Under the pieces are notes generated by a model. That model saw only the letters and a program-made list of their open reading frames with translations, ran no database searches and was not told the origin of the DNA. From NCBI GenBank assembly GCA_934647145.1, contig CAKUFB010000163.1:1-6371 (forward strand): a DNA stretch of 6,371 nt, in the 5' to 3' direction. Shown in pieces: positions 1 through 5,965 of this stretch (position 1 is the first letter of the stretch; the number at the start of each line of letters is the position of its first letter). The translations under genes and the position numbers were made by a program. The DNA is from an uncultured Clostridia bacterium (GTDB lineage Bacteria; Bacillota; Clostridia; Christensenellales; Aristaeellaceae).

Positions 1-60
1 GGGCAGGGCTTCGCCCCTCCCCGCACCCCACCCCGTCCGGGCTCGCTCCGCGGGGCAGGT
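1..60. repeat. GC-rich intergenic repeat, left copy, probably truncated by the window edge
   Basis: No gene is visible here. Positions 6-16 form a small GGGC-TTC-GCCC hairpin. Positions 16-33 (CCTCCCCGCACCCCACCC) are the exact reverse complement of 701-718, in the intergenic region on the other side of rplS. The small hairpin sits next to the shared 18 nt, so the missing left arm of a longer palindrome may lie just upstream of base 1. I infer a dispersed intergenic repeat family. The copy number elsewhere in the genome is unknown. Confidence 0.5.
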
Positions 61-81
61 GAAATTTTACATGGGTTTTGC

Positions 82-110
82 TTGAGATCAGGGGAGCAAA
101 ATGGTATAAT
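82..110 (+). promoter_or_regulatory. Sigma-A promoter of rplS (extended -10)
   Basis: TTGAGA at 82-87 is followed by a 17-nt spacer and a perfect TATAAT at 105-110. A TG at 102-103, one base before the hexamer, makes it an extended -10 element. Transcription should begin near 117, giving a leader of about 75 nt before rplS. The strength of the elements suits a ribosomal protein gene and shows that rplS can be transcribed apart from whatever lies upstream. Confidence 0.88.
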
Positions 111-116
111 AGACTC

Positions 117-184
117 TGTGATATCGGGCGGTCCGCTGCCTGGACAAGTCTGCCGGGCAAGAACGTCCTTGTAGGAAAGGAGGA
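117..184 (+). promoter_or_regulatory. Structured 5' leader of rplS, candidate L19 autoregulatory leader
   Basis: The untranslated leader can fold into two hairpins. The first pairs 126-131 with 136-141 (two G-U pairs) and is capped by UCCG, a UNCG-type tetraloop. The second pairs ACAAG (144-148) with CTTGT (168-172) and may hold a short inner hairpin around 149-162. GGAC at 142-145 could instead pair with GTCC at 131-134 or at 165-168, so alternative folds exist. An L19 leader family is described in Bacillota upstream of rplS. Membership here is inferred from position and structure, not from a covariance search. The ribosome binding site AAAGGAGGA (176-184) lies just past the second hairpin, 8 nt before the start codon, so a protein-stabilised fold could limit ribosome access. 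Confidence 0.5.
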
Positions 185-192
185 CAATTCCA

Positions 193-534
193 ATGAATGA
201 GATCATCCGTTCCATCGAGAGCGCCCAGCTGCGCTCCGATCTGCCCGCCTTTGGCATCGGCGACACCGTTCGCGTTCAGGTGAAGGTCGTCGAAGGTTCC
301 CGCGAGCGTCTGCAGGCGTTCGAAGGCGTGGTCATCGCCCGCCGCAACGGTTCCTGCCGCGAAACCTTCACGGTTCGCCGCACGTCCTACGGCGTTGGCG
401 TCGAGCGTACGTTCCCGCTGCATTCCCCCCGTGTGGACAGCATCACCGTGGTTCGCAAGGGTAAGGTTCGTCGCGCGAAGCTGTACTATCTGCGTAACCT
501 CAGCGGCAAGGCTGCCAAGGTCAAGGAGAAGTAA
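193..534 (+). CDS. rplS: Large ribosomal subunit protein bL19
   Basis: bL19 sits at the interface of the 50S and 30S subunits and contributes to an intersubunit bridge. The 113-residue product has the normal bacterial length. It carries the family signature around residues 61-80 (VRRTSYGVGVERTFPLHSP) and the usual GDTVRV and FEGVVIA segments of the N-terminal half, followed by a basic C-terminus (KGKVRRAKLYYLR). The ATG is preceded by AAAGGAGGA at 8-nt spacing, so the start is secure. It is apparently a single-gene unit: it has its own promoter and leader, and an intrinsic terminator begins about 12 nt after the stop. In Bacillota rplS commonly follows trmD and precedes rbgA; trmD would lie left of this window. 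Identification is certain from sequence. Confidence 0.98.
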   Translation: MNEIIRSIESAQLRSDLPAFGIGDTVRVQVKVVEGSRERLQAFEGVVIARRNGSCRETFTVRRTSYGVGVERTFPLHSPRVDSITVVRKGKVRRAKLYYLRNLSGKAAKVKEK

Positions 535-545
535 TTCGCTCACAC

Positions 546-577
546 GAAAGGCCGCGTTTTTACGCGGCCTTTCTTTC
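546..577 (+). terminator. Intrinsic terminator after rplS
   Basis: A 12-bp perfect stem pairs GAAAGGCCGCGT (546-557) with ACGCGGCCTTTC (562-573) around a TTTT loop. It is followed by a short T-rich run (TTTC). The A-rich foot opposite the T-run could also stop antisense transcription. It closes the rplS unit and implies that rbgA depends on readthrough or on its own promoter. Confidence 0.88.
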
Positions 578-822
578 ATCGAAAAGCGCATCTCTGAAGC
601 AATCGCGGCGCTTGTGTTCGCAAGCGACCCGGGCGGCCGCAGCCGCCCGTTCAATGCGATTCCCCCGGGGAATCGCTTCCCTGCAGGCCGTCAGGCCTGT
701 GGGTGGGGTGCGGGGAGGCGCGGGCGTTCAGCACGCCCTCCCCGGTGAGCCGCCACGCGCCGGCGAAGCCGGCGCGTGGCGGCGTGTCCCGAAATTAAGG
801 CCCCGGCCCATAGCCGGCGGCA
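578..822. repeat. Hairpin-dense intergenic region between rplS and rbgA
   Basis: These roughly 245 bases hold no credible gene. They contain successive inverted repeats: 609-614 with 621-626 (6 bp); 630-637 with 642-649 (8 bp, CGCA loop); 656-665 with 667-676 (perfect 10-nt arms about one central base); 712-718 with 737-743 (7 bp); and 749-764 with 768-783 (16 bp). Positions 701-718 are the reverse complement of 16-33. None of the hairpins is followed by a T-run, so they do not look like terminators. No convincing -35/-10 pair is visible for rbgA. I infer a composite of intergenic palindromic repeats, possibly acting on mRNA stability or DNA structure. Confidence 0.6.
749..783. repeat. Perfect 16-bp hairpin upstream of rbgA
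   Basis: Arms 749-764 and 768-783 are perfectly complementary around a GAA loop, the longest uninterrupted stem in the window. It ends about 40 nt before the rbgA ribosome binding site and has no T-run after it. It may be a 5' stability or processing element on the rbgA transcript, or a REP-like DNA repeat. Sequence alone does not decide between these. Confidence 0.6.
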
Positions 823-835
823 GGGAGAGGATCAC

Positions 836-1750
836 ATGCCTGAAATTAACTGGTACCCGGGCCATATGGCCAAAACACGCCGCCTGCTTCAGGAGCAGCT
901 GCGCGCGATCGACGCAGTGATCGAGCTGTGCGACGCGCGCGCCCCGCAGGCGACCCGCAACCCCGACCTGATTCAGATGACCCGAGGCAAGGCGCATATA
1001 CTGGTGCTGAACAAGGCGGATCTGGCCAACGACAATCTGACCGCGCAGTGGCTGGCGTACTATCGCGGCAGGGGCCTGACCGCCGTCAAGTTCAACGCGA
1101 CCGGCGGCAAGACGCGCGAGGTGCTTTCCGAGATCGAGCGGGCGACCGCGCCGGTGGTCAATCGCATGAAGGCGCGCGGCGTGAACAAGACGGTGCGCCT
1201 GATGGTGATCGGCATACCCAACGTGGGCAAGTCCACCTTCATTAACCGCCTCTTCGGCAGCGCGATTGCCAAGGCGAGCGACCGGCCGGGCGTGACCCGC
1301 TCCAATCAGTGGGTCAAGGTCGGGCCGTACCTGGAGCTGCTGGACACGCCGGGCATGCTCTGGCCGCGGCTGAGCGACCCGGACGGCGCGCGCTGCCTGG
1401 CCTTCCTGGGTTCGATTCGCGACCAGGTGCTCGACAGCGAGCGGCTGAGCGAAAACCTGCTCAAGGCGCTGCTCGACGTCGCCCCCGCGCAGACCGAGGC
1501 GCGCTTTAAGCTCACGCCCGAGCGCATCGCGCAGACGGAATGCCTGCTGGAGGCCGCCTGCCTGGGACGCGGCTGGCTGCTGTCGGGCGGCAGGTACGAC
1601 ACCGACCGCGCCTCCGCGCTGGTGCTGGACGAATTCCGCGCCGGCAAGGTGGGGCGCATCACGCTGGAGCGTCCCCCGAGGGCGCGGAAGGAGGAAGACC
1701 ATGCCCCGCGAGACGGCAGAAGCGAAGCTGCTCCGACTGACGGAGATTGA
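836..1750 (+). CDS. rbgA: Ribosome biogenesis GTPase RbgA (YlqF)
   Basis: RbgA is a circularly permuted GTPase that drives a late step of 50S assembly. Motif order G4-G1-G2-G3 is visible: NKAD at residues 59-62, the P-loop GIPNVGKST at 126-134, PGVT at 151-154 and DTPG at 170-173. The N-terminal WYPGHMAK (residues 6-13) contains the histidine (here H10) that corresponds to the catalytic His9 of the B. subtilis protein. The 304-residue length is a little above the usual 280-290; the extra is a hydrophilic tail encoded partly within the overlap with rnhB. I chose ATG 836, preceded by GGGAGAGG, over an in-frame GTG at 776. That GTG lies inside a hairpin arm and would add 20 residues unlike the family N-terminus. 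The gene overlaps rnhB by 50 nt, so the two are probably co-transcribed. Its promoter is not evident. Confidence 0.96.
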   Translation: MPEINWYPGHMAKTRRLLQEQLRAIDAVIELCDARAPQATRNPDLIQMTRGKAHILVLNKADLANDNLTAQWLAYYRGRGLTAVKFNATGGKTREVLSEIERATAPVVNRMKARGVNKTVRLMVIGIPNVGKSTFINRLFGSAIAKASDRPGVTRSNQWVKVGPYLELLDTPGMLWPRLSDPDGARCLAFLGSIRDQVLDSERLSENLLKALLDVAPAQTEARFKLTPERIAQTECLLEAACLGRGWLLSGGRYDTDRASALVLDEFRAGKVGRITLERPPRARKEEDHAPRDGRSEAAPTDGD

Positions 1751-2318
1751 GCGCCCGCTGTGGGCGAGGGGAGAGCGCGTGGCGGGCATTGACGAGGTGG
1801 GCCGGGGGCCGCTGGCCGGGCCGGTCGTGACCGCCTGCGTAATCGTGCCGCAGGATCTGCTGGTGCCGGGGGTGGACGACTCCAAAAAGCTGTCCGAAAA
1901 GAAGCGCGAGGCGCTCTGCGAGCGGCTGATGCAGGTCGCCTCCTACGCCGTGTGCGCCTGGCGCAGTCCGCAGGAGATCGACCGCGTGAACATCCTGAAC
2001 GCCACGAAATCCGCCATGGAGGAGTGCGCCGCGGGCGCTGTGGGCGCGCATTTTCTGGTTGACGCGGTAGAGGGTCTCAGTCTGCCCGGCGAGGCGACGG
2101 CGCTGGTGCACGGCGACGCGCTCAGCTACATGATCGGCGCGGCCTCGATTGTGGCCAAGGTGACGCGCGACCGCTACATGATCGAGCTGGACGAAAAGTA
2201 CCCCGAGTACGGCTTCGCGCAGCACAAGGGCTACGGCACGGCGCAGCACATCGCGGCTCTGCGCAAATACGGCCCCTGTCCGGAGCACCGCCTCAGCTTC
2301 ATCCGCAAGCTCCTGTAA
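1701..2318 (+). CDS. rnhB: Ribonuclease HII
   Basis: RNase HII cuts the RNA strand of RNA/DNA hybrids. In bacteria it starts removal of single ribonucleotides misincorporated into DNA, and it also helps clear primers. The expected D-E-D-D metal-binding set is present: D31 and E32 in GIDEVGRGPLAGP, D121 in FLVDA, and D157 in ASIVAKVTRDR. DDSKKLS (residues 59-65) and the C-terminal HKGYGT segment with HRLSF are also typical. The length of 205 residues is normal. The ATG at 1701 follows AAGGAGG (1688-1694) at a good distance, so translation begins inside the rbgA 3' end in another frame. About 27 residues precede the conserved core, as in many homologues. A strong terminator follows the stop. 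Pairing with rbgA is the standard Bacillota arrangement. Confidence 0.96.
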   Translation: MPRETAEAKLLRLTEIERPLWARGERVAGIDEVGRGPLAGPVVTACVIVPQDLLVPGVDDSKKLSEKKREALCERLMQVASYAVCAWRSPQEIDRVNILNATKSAMEECAAGAVGAHFLVDAVEGLSLPGEATALVHGDALSYMIGAASIVAKVTRDRYMIELDEKYPEYGFAQHKGYGTAQHIAALRKYGPCPEHRLSFIRKLL

Positions 2319-2341
2319 GACGCGTCTTGCGGGCCATACGC

Positions 2342-2378
2342 CGCTTTCCTCCGGAATTTGTCCGGGGGAAAGCGTTTT
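2342..2378 (+). terminator. Intrinsic terminator after rnhB
   Basis: A 14-bp stem pairs 2342-2355 with 2361-2374, with a single T-G pair at 2350/2366, and has the five-base loop ATTTG. Four Ts (2375-2378) follow directly. It ends the rbgA-rnhB unit 23 nt after the rnhB stop and separates it from the promoter of the next gene. Confidence 0.88.
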
Positions 2379-2408
2379 ACTGGAAGGCGCCGGGCCTCGG
2401 TTCAGGTG

Positions 2409-2437
2409 TTGAAAAACGCGCCCGGCTGTGCTAAAAT
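2409..2437 (+). promoter_or_regulatory. Sigma-A promoter of the CDF transporter gene
   Basis: TTGAAA (2409-2414), a 17-nt spacer and TAAAAT (2432-2437) form a near-consensus promoter, with a TG at 2429-2430 giving an extended -10. Transcription should start near 2444, leaving a very short leader of about 23 nt before ATG 2467. There is no room for a riboswitch such as the manganese-sensing yybP-ykoY element downstream of the start site. Any metal control would have to come from a DNA-binding regulator; no operator palindrome is obvious. Confidence 0.85.
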
Positions 2438-2466
2438 GAAGGCATCTGTGCAAGGAAGTGACATGC

Positions 2467-3636
2467 ATGATCCACCTGTTGGCGCGGTGGCTGATCAAGG
2501 ATTCCCAGAACTATTCCGACCCGAGGGTGCGCACGGCCTACGGCGTGCTGTGCGGCGCGGCGGGTATTTTCCTGAACCTCGTGCTGTTTTCGGGCAAGCT
2601 GCTGGCCGGCACGCTCAGCGGCTCGATCGCGATCACGGCGGACGCCTTTAACAACCTGTCGGACGCGGGCAGCTCGGTGATTACGCTTTTGGGCTTCAAG
2701 CTGGCGGCGCGCAAGCCGGATCGCGAGCATCCGTTCGGTTTTGGACGGGTGGAGTACCTGTCCGGGCTGGCGGTGTCGGCGATTATCCTGCTGATGGGCG
2801 TGGAGCTGCTCAAGACCTCGGTCAGAAAGATCATTACGCCCGAGCCCACCTCCTTCAGCGTCCTGGGCGCAGTCATACTGGTCGCGTCCATACTGATCAA
2901 GCTGTACATGGCGTTTTACAACCGCCGGGTGGGGCGACTGGTGCGCTCCGAGGCGATGCGGGCCACCTCGACCGACAGCCTGAGCGACGCGGTATCCACA
3001 TCGGTGGTGCTCGCGGCGATGATTCTGAGCCTGCTGACCTCGTTCAATGTGGATGCGTGGAGCGGCCTGGCGGTCAGCCTGATGATTATCTGCGCGGGCT
3101 TCGGCGCGGCGAGGGACACGATCAATCCGCTGCTGGGTCAGCCGCCCGAGCCCGAGCTGATCGAGCGCATCGAGAAGATCGTACTTTCCTATCCGGGCAT
3201 ACTGGGCATACACGACCTGATCGTACACGACTACGGCCCGGGCAGGCGCTATGTCTCGCTGCACGCCGAGGTGCCCTCCGCGGGCGACGTCATGGAAATG
3301 CACGACCAGATCGACCTGATCGAGCGCCGGCTGCGGGACGAGTGCGACTGCGAGCCCATCATCCACATGGATCCCATCGCCTCGGACGACACGCAGGTGG
3401 GCGCAATGCGCGAGCAGGTGGCCGCGCTGATCGAGGCGCGCTGGAACGGCCAGGTGCGGATACACGATTTCCGCATGGTGACCGGCCCCAGCCATACCAA
3501 CCTGATCTTCGACGCGGTGGTGCCGCAGGGCTTTGAGATGACCGACGCGCAGGTGAAGAAGGAAATCGAGCGCCTGGCGGGCACGCTGCCCGGACACTGC
3601 TTCGCGGTGGTGAAGATCGACAAGCCGTATGTGTAG
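2467..3636 (+). CDS. Cation diffusion facilitator transporter, probable Mn2+ exporter
   Basis: CDF proteins are dimeric antiporters that export divalent metal ions in exchange for protons. About six membrane segments lie between residues 24 and 212. HPFGFGRVEY (88-97) after TM2 is a family hallmark. Aligning by eye to E. coli YiiP, the TM2/TM5 metal site is N62, D66, D170 and D174. This N-D-D-D set is known from manganese exporters such as pneumococcal MntE, in contrast to H-D-H-D or D-D-H-D in zinc transporters, so Mn2+ is inferred. At 389 residues it is longer than a typical CDF of about 300. The cytoplasmic part appears to hold two related modules, with IHD-containing segments at 248-270 and 332-353. 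I chose ATG 2467, with AAGGAAG (2452-2458) at 8-nt spacing. GTG 2458 would overlap that site. The gene has its own promoter. No terminator follows, so transcripts may run into ruvC. Confidence 0.92.
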   Translation: MIHLLARWLIKDSQNYSDPRVRTAYGVLCGAAGIFLNLVLFSGKLLAGTLSGSIAITADAFNNLSDAGSSVITLLGFKLAARKPDREHPFGFGRVEYLSGLAVSAIILLMGVELLKTSVRKIITPEPTSFSVLGAVILVASILIKLYMAFYNRRVGRLVRSEAMRATSTDSLSDAVSTSVVLAAMILSLLTSFNVDAWSGLAVSLMIICAGFGAARDTINPLLGQPPEPELIERIEKIVLSYPGILGIHDLIVHDYGPGRRYVSLHAEVPSAGDVMEMHDQIDLIERRLRDECDCEPIIHMDPIASDDTQVGAMREQVAALIEARWNGQVRIHDFRMVTGPSHTNLIFDAVVPQGFEMTDAQVKKEIERLAGTLPGHCFAVVKIDKPYV

Positions 3637-3653
3637 GGGAGGGGCAAACTTCC

Positions 3654-3682
3654 TTGACAGGCGGCTCGAAACGGCTTATCAT
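3654..3682 (+). promoter_or_regulatory. Sigma-A promoter of the ruvCAB operon
   Basis: A perfect TTGACA (3654-3659), a 17-nt spacer and TATCAT (3677-3682) lie 18 nt after the CDF stop codon. Transcription should begin near 3689, about 29 nt before ruvC. I looked for a Bacillota-type LexA box (CGAAC-N4-GTTCG) overlapping it. CGAAAC in the spacer has no matching right half, so SOS control is not supported here. Confidence 0.87.
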
Positions 3683-3717
3683 AGATGTAGAAATCTCTTT
3701 CGGGAAGGATACGCGCA

Positions 3718-4212
3718 TTGATTATACTGGGCATTGACCCGGGTCTGGCCACGCTGGGCTACGGGGTGATTCACACAGAAAACGACCGCCACCGGCTGAT
3801 CCAGTACGGCGTGCTGACCACGCGCCCGGCTCAGACGCTGCCCATGCGGCTCAACAGCCTGTACAAGGGCATGAACCAGCTCCTGGACACGTATTCGCCG
3901 GACGAGGTGGCCTTCGAGGAGCTTTTTTTCAGTAAAAACATCACCACCGGCATGGCGGTGAGCTCTGCGCGCGGGGTGTCGCTGCTGGCGGTCGCCCAGC
4001 GCACCGACGAAATCTACGAGTATACGCCCATGCAGATCAAGCAGGCGGTCACCGGCTACGGCAAGGCGGACAAGCATCAGGTGCAGACCATGGTCAAGAT
4101 GCTGCTGCGCATGGATGAAATCGCCCAGCCGGACGACGCGGCCGACGCCATCGCCGTGGCGCTGACCCACGCGCTGAGCCTGCGGGCCAGGGAACTGTAC
4201 AAGATCAGGTGA
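3718..4212 (+). CDS. ruvC: Holliday junction endonuclease RuvC
   Basis: RuvC is a dimeric, metal-dependent resolvase that nicks opposite strands of a Holliday junction while bound to RuvAB. The RNase H-like fold's acidic residues are all visible: D7 in LGIDPG, E67 in FEELFF, and D140 and D143 in DDAADAIAVALTHA. These match D7, E66, D138 and D141 of E. coli. The 164-residue length is normal (E. coli 173). The start is a TTG, giving MIILGIDPG, which fits the family N-terminus exactly. GGGAAGGA (3702-3709) stands 8 nt upstream, and no ATG offers an alternative without deleting the catalytic aspartate. It is the first gene of ruvCAB, 16 nt ahead of ruvA. The weak start codon may hold resolvase output below that of RuvA and RuvB (inference). 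Its presence argues against Bacillus-type RecU-only resolution. Confidence 0.96.
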   Translation: MIILGIDPGLATLGYGVIHTENDRHRLIQYGVLTTRPAQTLPMRLNSLYKGMNQLLDTYSPDEVAFEELFFSKNITTGMAVSSARGVSLLAVAQRTDEIYEYTPMQIKQAVTGYGKADKHQVQTMVKMLLRMDEIAQPDDAADAIAVALTHALSLRARELYKIR

Positions 4213-4228
4213 CGGAGGGAGCATATCG

Positions 4229-4834
4229 ATGTACGCACATTTTCGGGGCGTCGTGGCCGAAAAGGGCGCGGACTGCCTGGTGATCGACTGCGGCGGCGTG
4301 GGGTACCTGCTCACGGTGAGCGCGGCCACGCTGTCGGCGGCTCCGGCCGTCGGCCAGAGCATGACCTGCTACGCCGCGCTCTCGGTGCGCGAGGACGCGA
4401 TGGAGCTGTTCGGGTTTTACAGCAAGGAGGAAAAGCACCTGTTTCTCAAGCTGCGCGGCGTGACCGGCGTGGGGCCCAAGAGCGCGATGCAGATCCTCTC
4501 CACGCTGTCCGTGCGCGATTTGACGCTGGCCATTGTGACCGGGGACGCGGCCGCCATCGCCCGCGCGCCCGGCGTGGGCAAGAAGACCGCGCAGCGGGTG
4601 ATACTGGAGCTGCGGGACAAGGTAGAGGACGACGAGCTGGTGGGCGACGTGAAGCAGATCGCCGTGCGGCCCGGAGCCGCCGACGCGTCCGACGCCTGCC
4701 GGGACGCCGTCGAGGCGCTCATTACGCTGGGCTATCAGCGGCAGGAGGCCGTGCAGGCGGTCGCCGCCGTGCAGGATCAATCGGACCGCGCTGAGGAGCT
4801 GATTCGCCTGGCGCTGAAGGGGATGATGAGATGA
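4229..4834 (+). CDS. ruvA: Holliday junction branch migration protein RuvA
   Basis: RuvA tetramers clamp the four-way junction and load the RuvB motors. The three-domain layout is clear. An OB-fold spans about residues 1-62 and includes the acidic pin E55-D56, which separates the strands and sits at the same positions as in E. coli. Two helix-hairpin-helix motifs follow (GVTGVGPKSA at 77-86 and APGVGKKTAQRVILEL at 113-128). An acidic linker (about 132-152) leads to a C-terminal helical domain (about 155-201, with ALITLGY) that contacts RuvB. The 201-residue length is typical. The start is supported by GGAGGGA (4214-4220) 8 nt upstream. Its last codons overlap the ruvB start by 4 nt (ATGA), which indicates translational coupling within the operon. 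Confidence 0.96.
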   Translation: MYAHFRGVVAEKGADCLVIDCGGVGYLLTVSAATLSAAPAVGQSMTCYAALSVREDAMELFGFYSKEEKHLFLKLRGVTGVGPKSAMQILSTLSVRDLTLAIVTGDAAAIARAPGVGKKTAQRVILELRDKVEDDELVGDVKQIAVRPGAADASDACRDAVEALITLGYQRQEAVQAVAAVQDQSDRAEELIRLALKGMMR

Positions 4835-5931
4835 GTCAAGACGATCGCCTGATGAACACCGGGTTTCGCGCGGAGGACGAGGAAACCGAGCTTTCCCTGC
4901 GCCCGCACACCCTGAACGAATACTTCGGCCAGAAGAAAATCAAGGACAGCCTGAGCATCTACATGCAGGCCGCCGCCGCCCGCAACGAGCCGCTCGACCA
5001 CATCCTGCTCTACGGCCCGCCCGGCCTGGGCAAGACCACGCTGGCCGGCATCATCGCCGCCGAAATGGGCCGAAACATCCGCATTACCTCCGGCCCGGCC
5101 ATCGAGCGCCCGGGCGACCTGGTCTCCATCATGACCAACCTGAACGCCGGCGACGTGCTCTTCATCGACGAGATTCACCGCCTCTCCCACTCGGTGGAGG
5201 AGGTGCTGTATCCGGCGATGGAGGACTTTGTGCTGGACATCATGATCGGCAAGGGGCCGGCCGCCCGCTCGATGCGGGTGGAAATGCCCCGCTTCACGCT
5301 GATCGCCGCCACCACCCGCGCCGGCATGCTGACCTCGCCCCTGCGCGACCGGTTCGGCATGAGCTTCCGGCTCGAGCTGTACAGTCCGGAGGAGCTGGCC
5401 GTCATCGTCGAGCGCAGCGCCCGGCTGATGAAAATTCCCTGCGACCACGACGGGGCGCTGGAAATCGCCTCCCGTTCGCGCGGCACGCCCCGCATCGCCA
5501 ACCGCCTGATCAAGCGCGTGCGCGACTACGCCCAGGTATGCGGCGGCGGCATGGTGGACGAGCAGACCGCCCGGCGCGCCCTCGACATGCAGGAGATCGA
5601 CCTGCTCGGTCTGGACCGCACAGACCGCACCATGCTCGAGACCATGATTAAGAAGTTCGGCGGCGGGCCGGTCGGCCTGGACACGCTGGCCGCCATCACC
5701 GGCGAGGACGCGACCACCATCGAGGACGTGTACGAGCCCTATCTGCTGCAGCTGGGCTTCCTCATGCGCACCCCCCGCGGCCGCATCGCCACCCCCGCCG
5801 CCTACGAGCACCTGGGTCTGTCCCTGCCCGACGCGGGCGCGTCCCGGGGAAATGACGGCGCTTCCCGCTGGGTTCAGACCAAACTGACCGGGCTGTGCGA
5901 TTCGTCGCTCGCTAAAGGCGAGGACGCCTGA
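4831..5931 (+). CDS. ruvB: Holliday junction branch migration DNA helicase RuvB
   Basis: RuvB is the AAA+ ring ATPase that pulls DNA arms through the RuvA-bound junction. Motifs in order: Walker A GPPGLGKTT (62-70), Walker B VLFIDE (109-114), sensor 1 around AATTRAG (159-165), the arginine-finger region SPLRDRFG (169-176) and sensor 2 RGTPR (217-221). A winged-helix DNA-binding domain spans about 260-330, with GGGPVGLDTLAA and the terminal RIATPAAYEHLGL. At 366 residues it is somewhat longer than the usual 330-350. The excess is a low-complexity hydrophilic tail of about 36 residues after HLGL. ATG 4831 overlaps the ruvA stop (ATGA) and is preceded by AAGGGGA (4817-4823). All catalytic residues are intact, so the operon should yield a complete resolvasome. 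Confidence 0.97.
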   Translation: MSQDDRLMNTGFRAEDEETELSLRPHTLNEYFGQKKIKDSLSIYMQAAAARNEPLDHILLYGPPGLGKTTLAGIIAAEMGRNIRITSGPAIERPGDLVSIMTNLNAGDVLFIDEIHRLSHSVEEVLYPAMEDFVLDIMIGKGPAARSMRVEMPRFTLIAATTRAGMLTSPLRDRFGMSFRLELYSPEELAVIVERSARLMKIPCDHDGALEIASRSRGTPRIANRLIKRVRDYAQVCGGGMVDEQTARRALDMQEIDLLGLDRTDRTMLETMIKKFGGGPVGLDTLAAITGEDATTIEDVYEPYLLQLGFLMRTPRGRIATPAAYEHLGLSLPDAGASRGNDGASRWVQTKLTGLCDSSLAKGEDA

Positions 5932-5965
5932 CGGCCCCGGGCTGCGGCGCGCCATGGAGGATATT

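Noticed and set aside
609..783. CRISPR-like array, because of closely spaced palindromes
   Set aside because: The palindromes differ in sequence and length, there are no regularly spaced direct repeats, and no cas gene is nearby.
776..835. GTG start at 776 for rbgA, adding 20 residues
   Set aside because: The codon lies in the arm of the 749-783 hairpin, has no ribosome binding site, and the extension is unlike RbgA N-termini. ATG 836 gives the expected WYPGHMAK start.
395..920. Small plus-strand frames across the rplS 3' end and the hairpin region
   Set aside because: They overlap rplS or rbgA in other frames, cross the rplS terminator, lack ribosome binding sites and give arginine-, alanine- and proline-rich products typical of GC-rich non-coding frames.
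728..1885. Long open frame on the minus strand opposite rbgA
   Set aside because: It mirrors a GC-rich plus-strand gene with clear family motifs. Its product is low-complexity (R, A, G, H, Q rich), matches no family I know, and runs across the hairpin region.
2458..2466. GTG start at 2458 for the CDF gene
   Set aside because: It overlaps the only good Shine-Dalgarno sequence (2452-2458). ATG 2467 is correctly spaced from it.
2431..3597. Long minus-strand frame opposite the CDF gene
   Set aside because: It is an antisense shadow of the CDF gene: an H, Q, R and V-rich product with no recognisable domain, in a frame kept open by third-position GC bias.
3666..3680. Possible SOS (LexA) box in the ruvC promoter spacer
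   Set aside because: CGAAAC resembles the left half-site, but the right half (GTTCG) is missing, so the match is no better than chance.
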